A DNA stretch of 6,945 nucleotides from UMGS1307 sp964523005 (GTDB lineage: Bacteria > Bacillota > Clostridia > Oscillospirales > CAG-382). Position numbers and translations under genes: made by a program. Each line of letters opens with the position of its first letter. Position 1 is the first letter of the stretch. The stretch is taken from positions 1 through 6,945 of the forward strand of contig CAZFZL010000080.1 of NCBI GenBank assembly GCA_964523005.1, written 5' to 3'. The notes under the pieces were generated by a model that was not told the origin of the DNA, did no database searches, and worked only from the letters and a program-made list of their open reading frames with translations. Shown here one piece after another: positions 6,187 to 6,945 of this stretch.

Positions 6187-6945
6187 ATGAAAATGAAAAA
6201 CTCCCAGCTTGAGCTTATCAAAAAACAGCTCGCGCGCGTCAGCAGCTTTCACGGCAACCTCTACGAAAAAAAATACACAGACATCGACATTACGAAAATA
6301 ACATCGCAGGAAGCGTTTGAATCACTTCCCTATACGGAAAAAGACGAGCTTCGCAGCGTCTATCCGCTCGGAATAAAGGCGGTAGAGGACAGCGAGATCG
6401 TCAGGATACATTCATCCTCCGGAACGACCGGAACGCCTATCATTATCCCGTACACCTCGAAGGACGTCAACGACTGGGCAGAGATGTTCAAGCGCTGCTA
6501 CGAGACCGCCGGAATCACGCGCGACGACAGAATACATATCACGCCCGGCTACGGGCTGTGGACCGCCGGGATCGGATTTCAGGCAGGCTGCGAAAAGCTC
6601 GGTGCGATGGCTATTCCGATGGGCCCGGGAAACACCGACAAGCAGCTCAAGATGATGGTGGATATGCAGAGCACCGTACTGTGCGCGACATCGTCGTATG
6701 CGCTGCTGCTCGCGGAGGAAATCGAAAAGCGCGGTATACGTGACAGGATAAAGCTGAAAAAAGGCGTTATAGGCTCGGAGCGCTGGGGCGACAAAATGCG
6801 CCGCCGTATCGCCGACGAGCTTGGCGTCGAGCTGTACGACATATACGGACTCACGGAGATATACGGTCCGGGAATAGGCATCAACTGCCCTGCCGAAGAG
6901 GCTATGCACTATTGGGACGACTTTATTTATCTTGAGATAATCGAC
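6187..6945 (+). CDS. paaK: Phenylacetate-CoA ligase family protein (arylacetate-CoA ligase), C-terminus beyond window
   Basis: The frame is open from ATG 6187 to the window end (253 codons), just over half of a family member of roughly 430 residues. AAAGGA lies 8 bases upstream of the start. The protein belongs to the AMP-forming adenylate enzymes, which activate an arylacetate with ATP and then form the CoA thioester. The phosphate-binding loop is HSSSGTTGTP (residues 75-84). The family-specific segment YDIYGLTEIYGPG (217-229) contains the YGLTE adenylation motif, and HYWDDFIYLEIID ends the visible part. The symbol names the family. In this setting, behind iorAB and under a tryptophan T-box, indoleacetate (or a mix of arylacetates) is the more likely substrate than the aerobic phenylacetate pathway's, and none of the other paa genes is seen. 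That substrate is inference. Regulation is by transcription attenuation in its own leader. Confidence 0.94.
   Translation, partial: MKMKNSQLELIKKQLARVSSFHGNLYEKKYTDIDITKITSQEAFESLPYTEKDELRSVYPLGIKAVEDSEIVRIHSSSGTTGTPIIIPYTSKDVNDWAEMFKRCYETAGITRDDRIHITPGYGLWTAGIGFQAGCEKLGAMAIPMGPGNTDKQLKMMVDMQSTVLCATSSYALLLAEEIEKRGIRDRIKLKKGVIGSERWGDKMRRRIADELGVELYDIYGLTEIYGPGIGINCPAEEAMHYWDDFIYLEIID

Noticed and set aside
5988..6212. Plus-strand open frame running through the T-box leader into the ligase start
   Set aside because: It starts within Stem I, passes through the terminator hairpin, overlaps the ligase in another frame, and lacks a ribosome site. The RNA structure explains the region.
1..6945. CRISPR array, insertion sequence, tRNA or rRNA gene, or phage genes
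   Set aside because: No regularly spaced repeats, transposase-like frames, terminal inverted repeats or cloverleaf sequences were seen. The window is ordinary metabolic chromosome apart from the T-box locus.

Overview
The window looks like chromosome from an anaerobic, low-to-moderate-GC Firmicute, probably a gut or rumen Clostridia member (Ruminococcus/Oscillospiraceae-like). The evidence is AAAGGAG-type ribosome binding sites, a T-box riboswitch, Cys-anchored lipoproteins, an AraC-type regulator beside a sugar-type solute-binding protein, and an oxygen-sensitive ferredoxin-dependent 2-oxoacid oxidoreductase. The genus is an inference. Seven real features carry the content: six genes (two cut by the window edges) and one structured RNA leader.

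Left block, minus strand (1-2343): a 504-residue extracellular solute-binding lipoprotein is followed 19 bases later by a lipoprotein with a pectate-lyase-superfamily (right-handed beta-helix) start, whose C-terminus runs off the window. The two form one transcription unit. No permease or ATPase gene is in view.

Divergent control region (2344-2571): outward-facing sigma-A-type promoters serve the solute-binding operon (minus) and the AraC gene (plus). Between and over them lie a 10-bp perfect palindrome and three TGCTTT elements that could be regulator sites.

Right block, plus strand (2572-6945): the AraC-family regulator is followed only 6 bases later by iorA and then iorB. These encode indolepyruvate:ferredoxin oxidoreductase, which interconverts arylpyruvates and arylacetyl-CoA. 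Directly after iorB come a new promoter and a complete T-box leader, then a phenylacetate-CoA ligase family gene truncated by the window end.

The most interesting point is the T-box. Its specifier reads UGG (tryptophan), so the aryl-CoA ligase should be switched on when tRNA-Trp is uncharged, that is, under tryptophan starvation. That logic fits salvage rather than degradation: indoleacetate + ATP + CoA to indoleacetyl-CoA (ligase), reductive carboxylation to indolepyruvate (IorAB run backwards), then transamination to tryptophan. Arylacetate carboxylation to aromatic amino acids is known physiology in rumen anaerobes. The assignment of these particular genes to it is inference.
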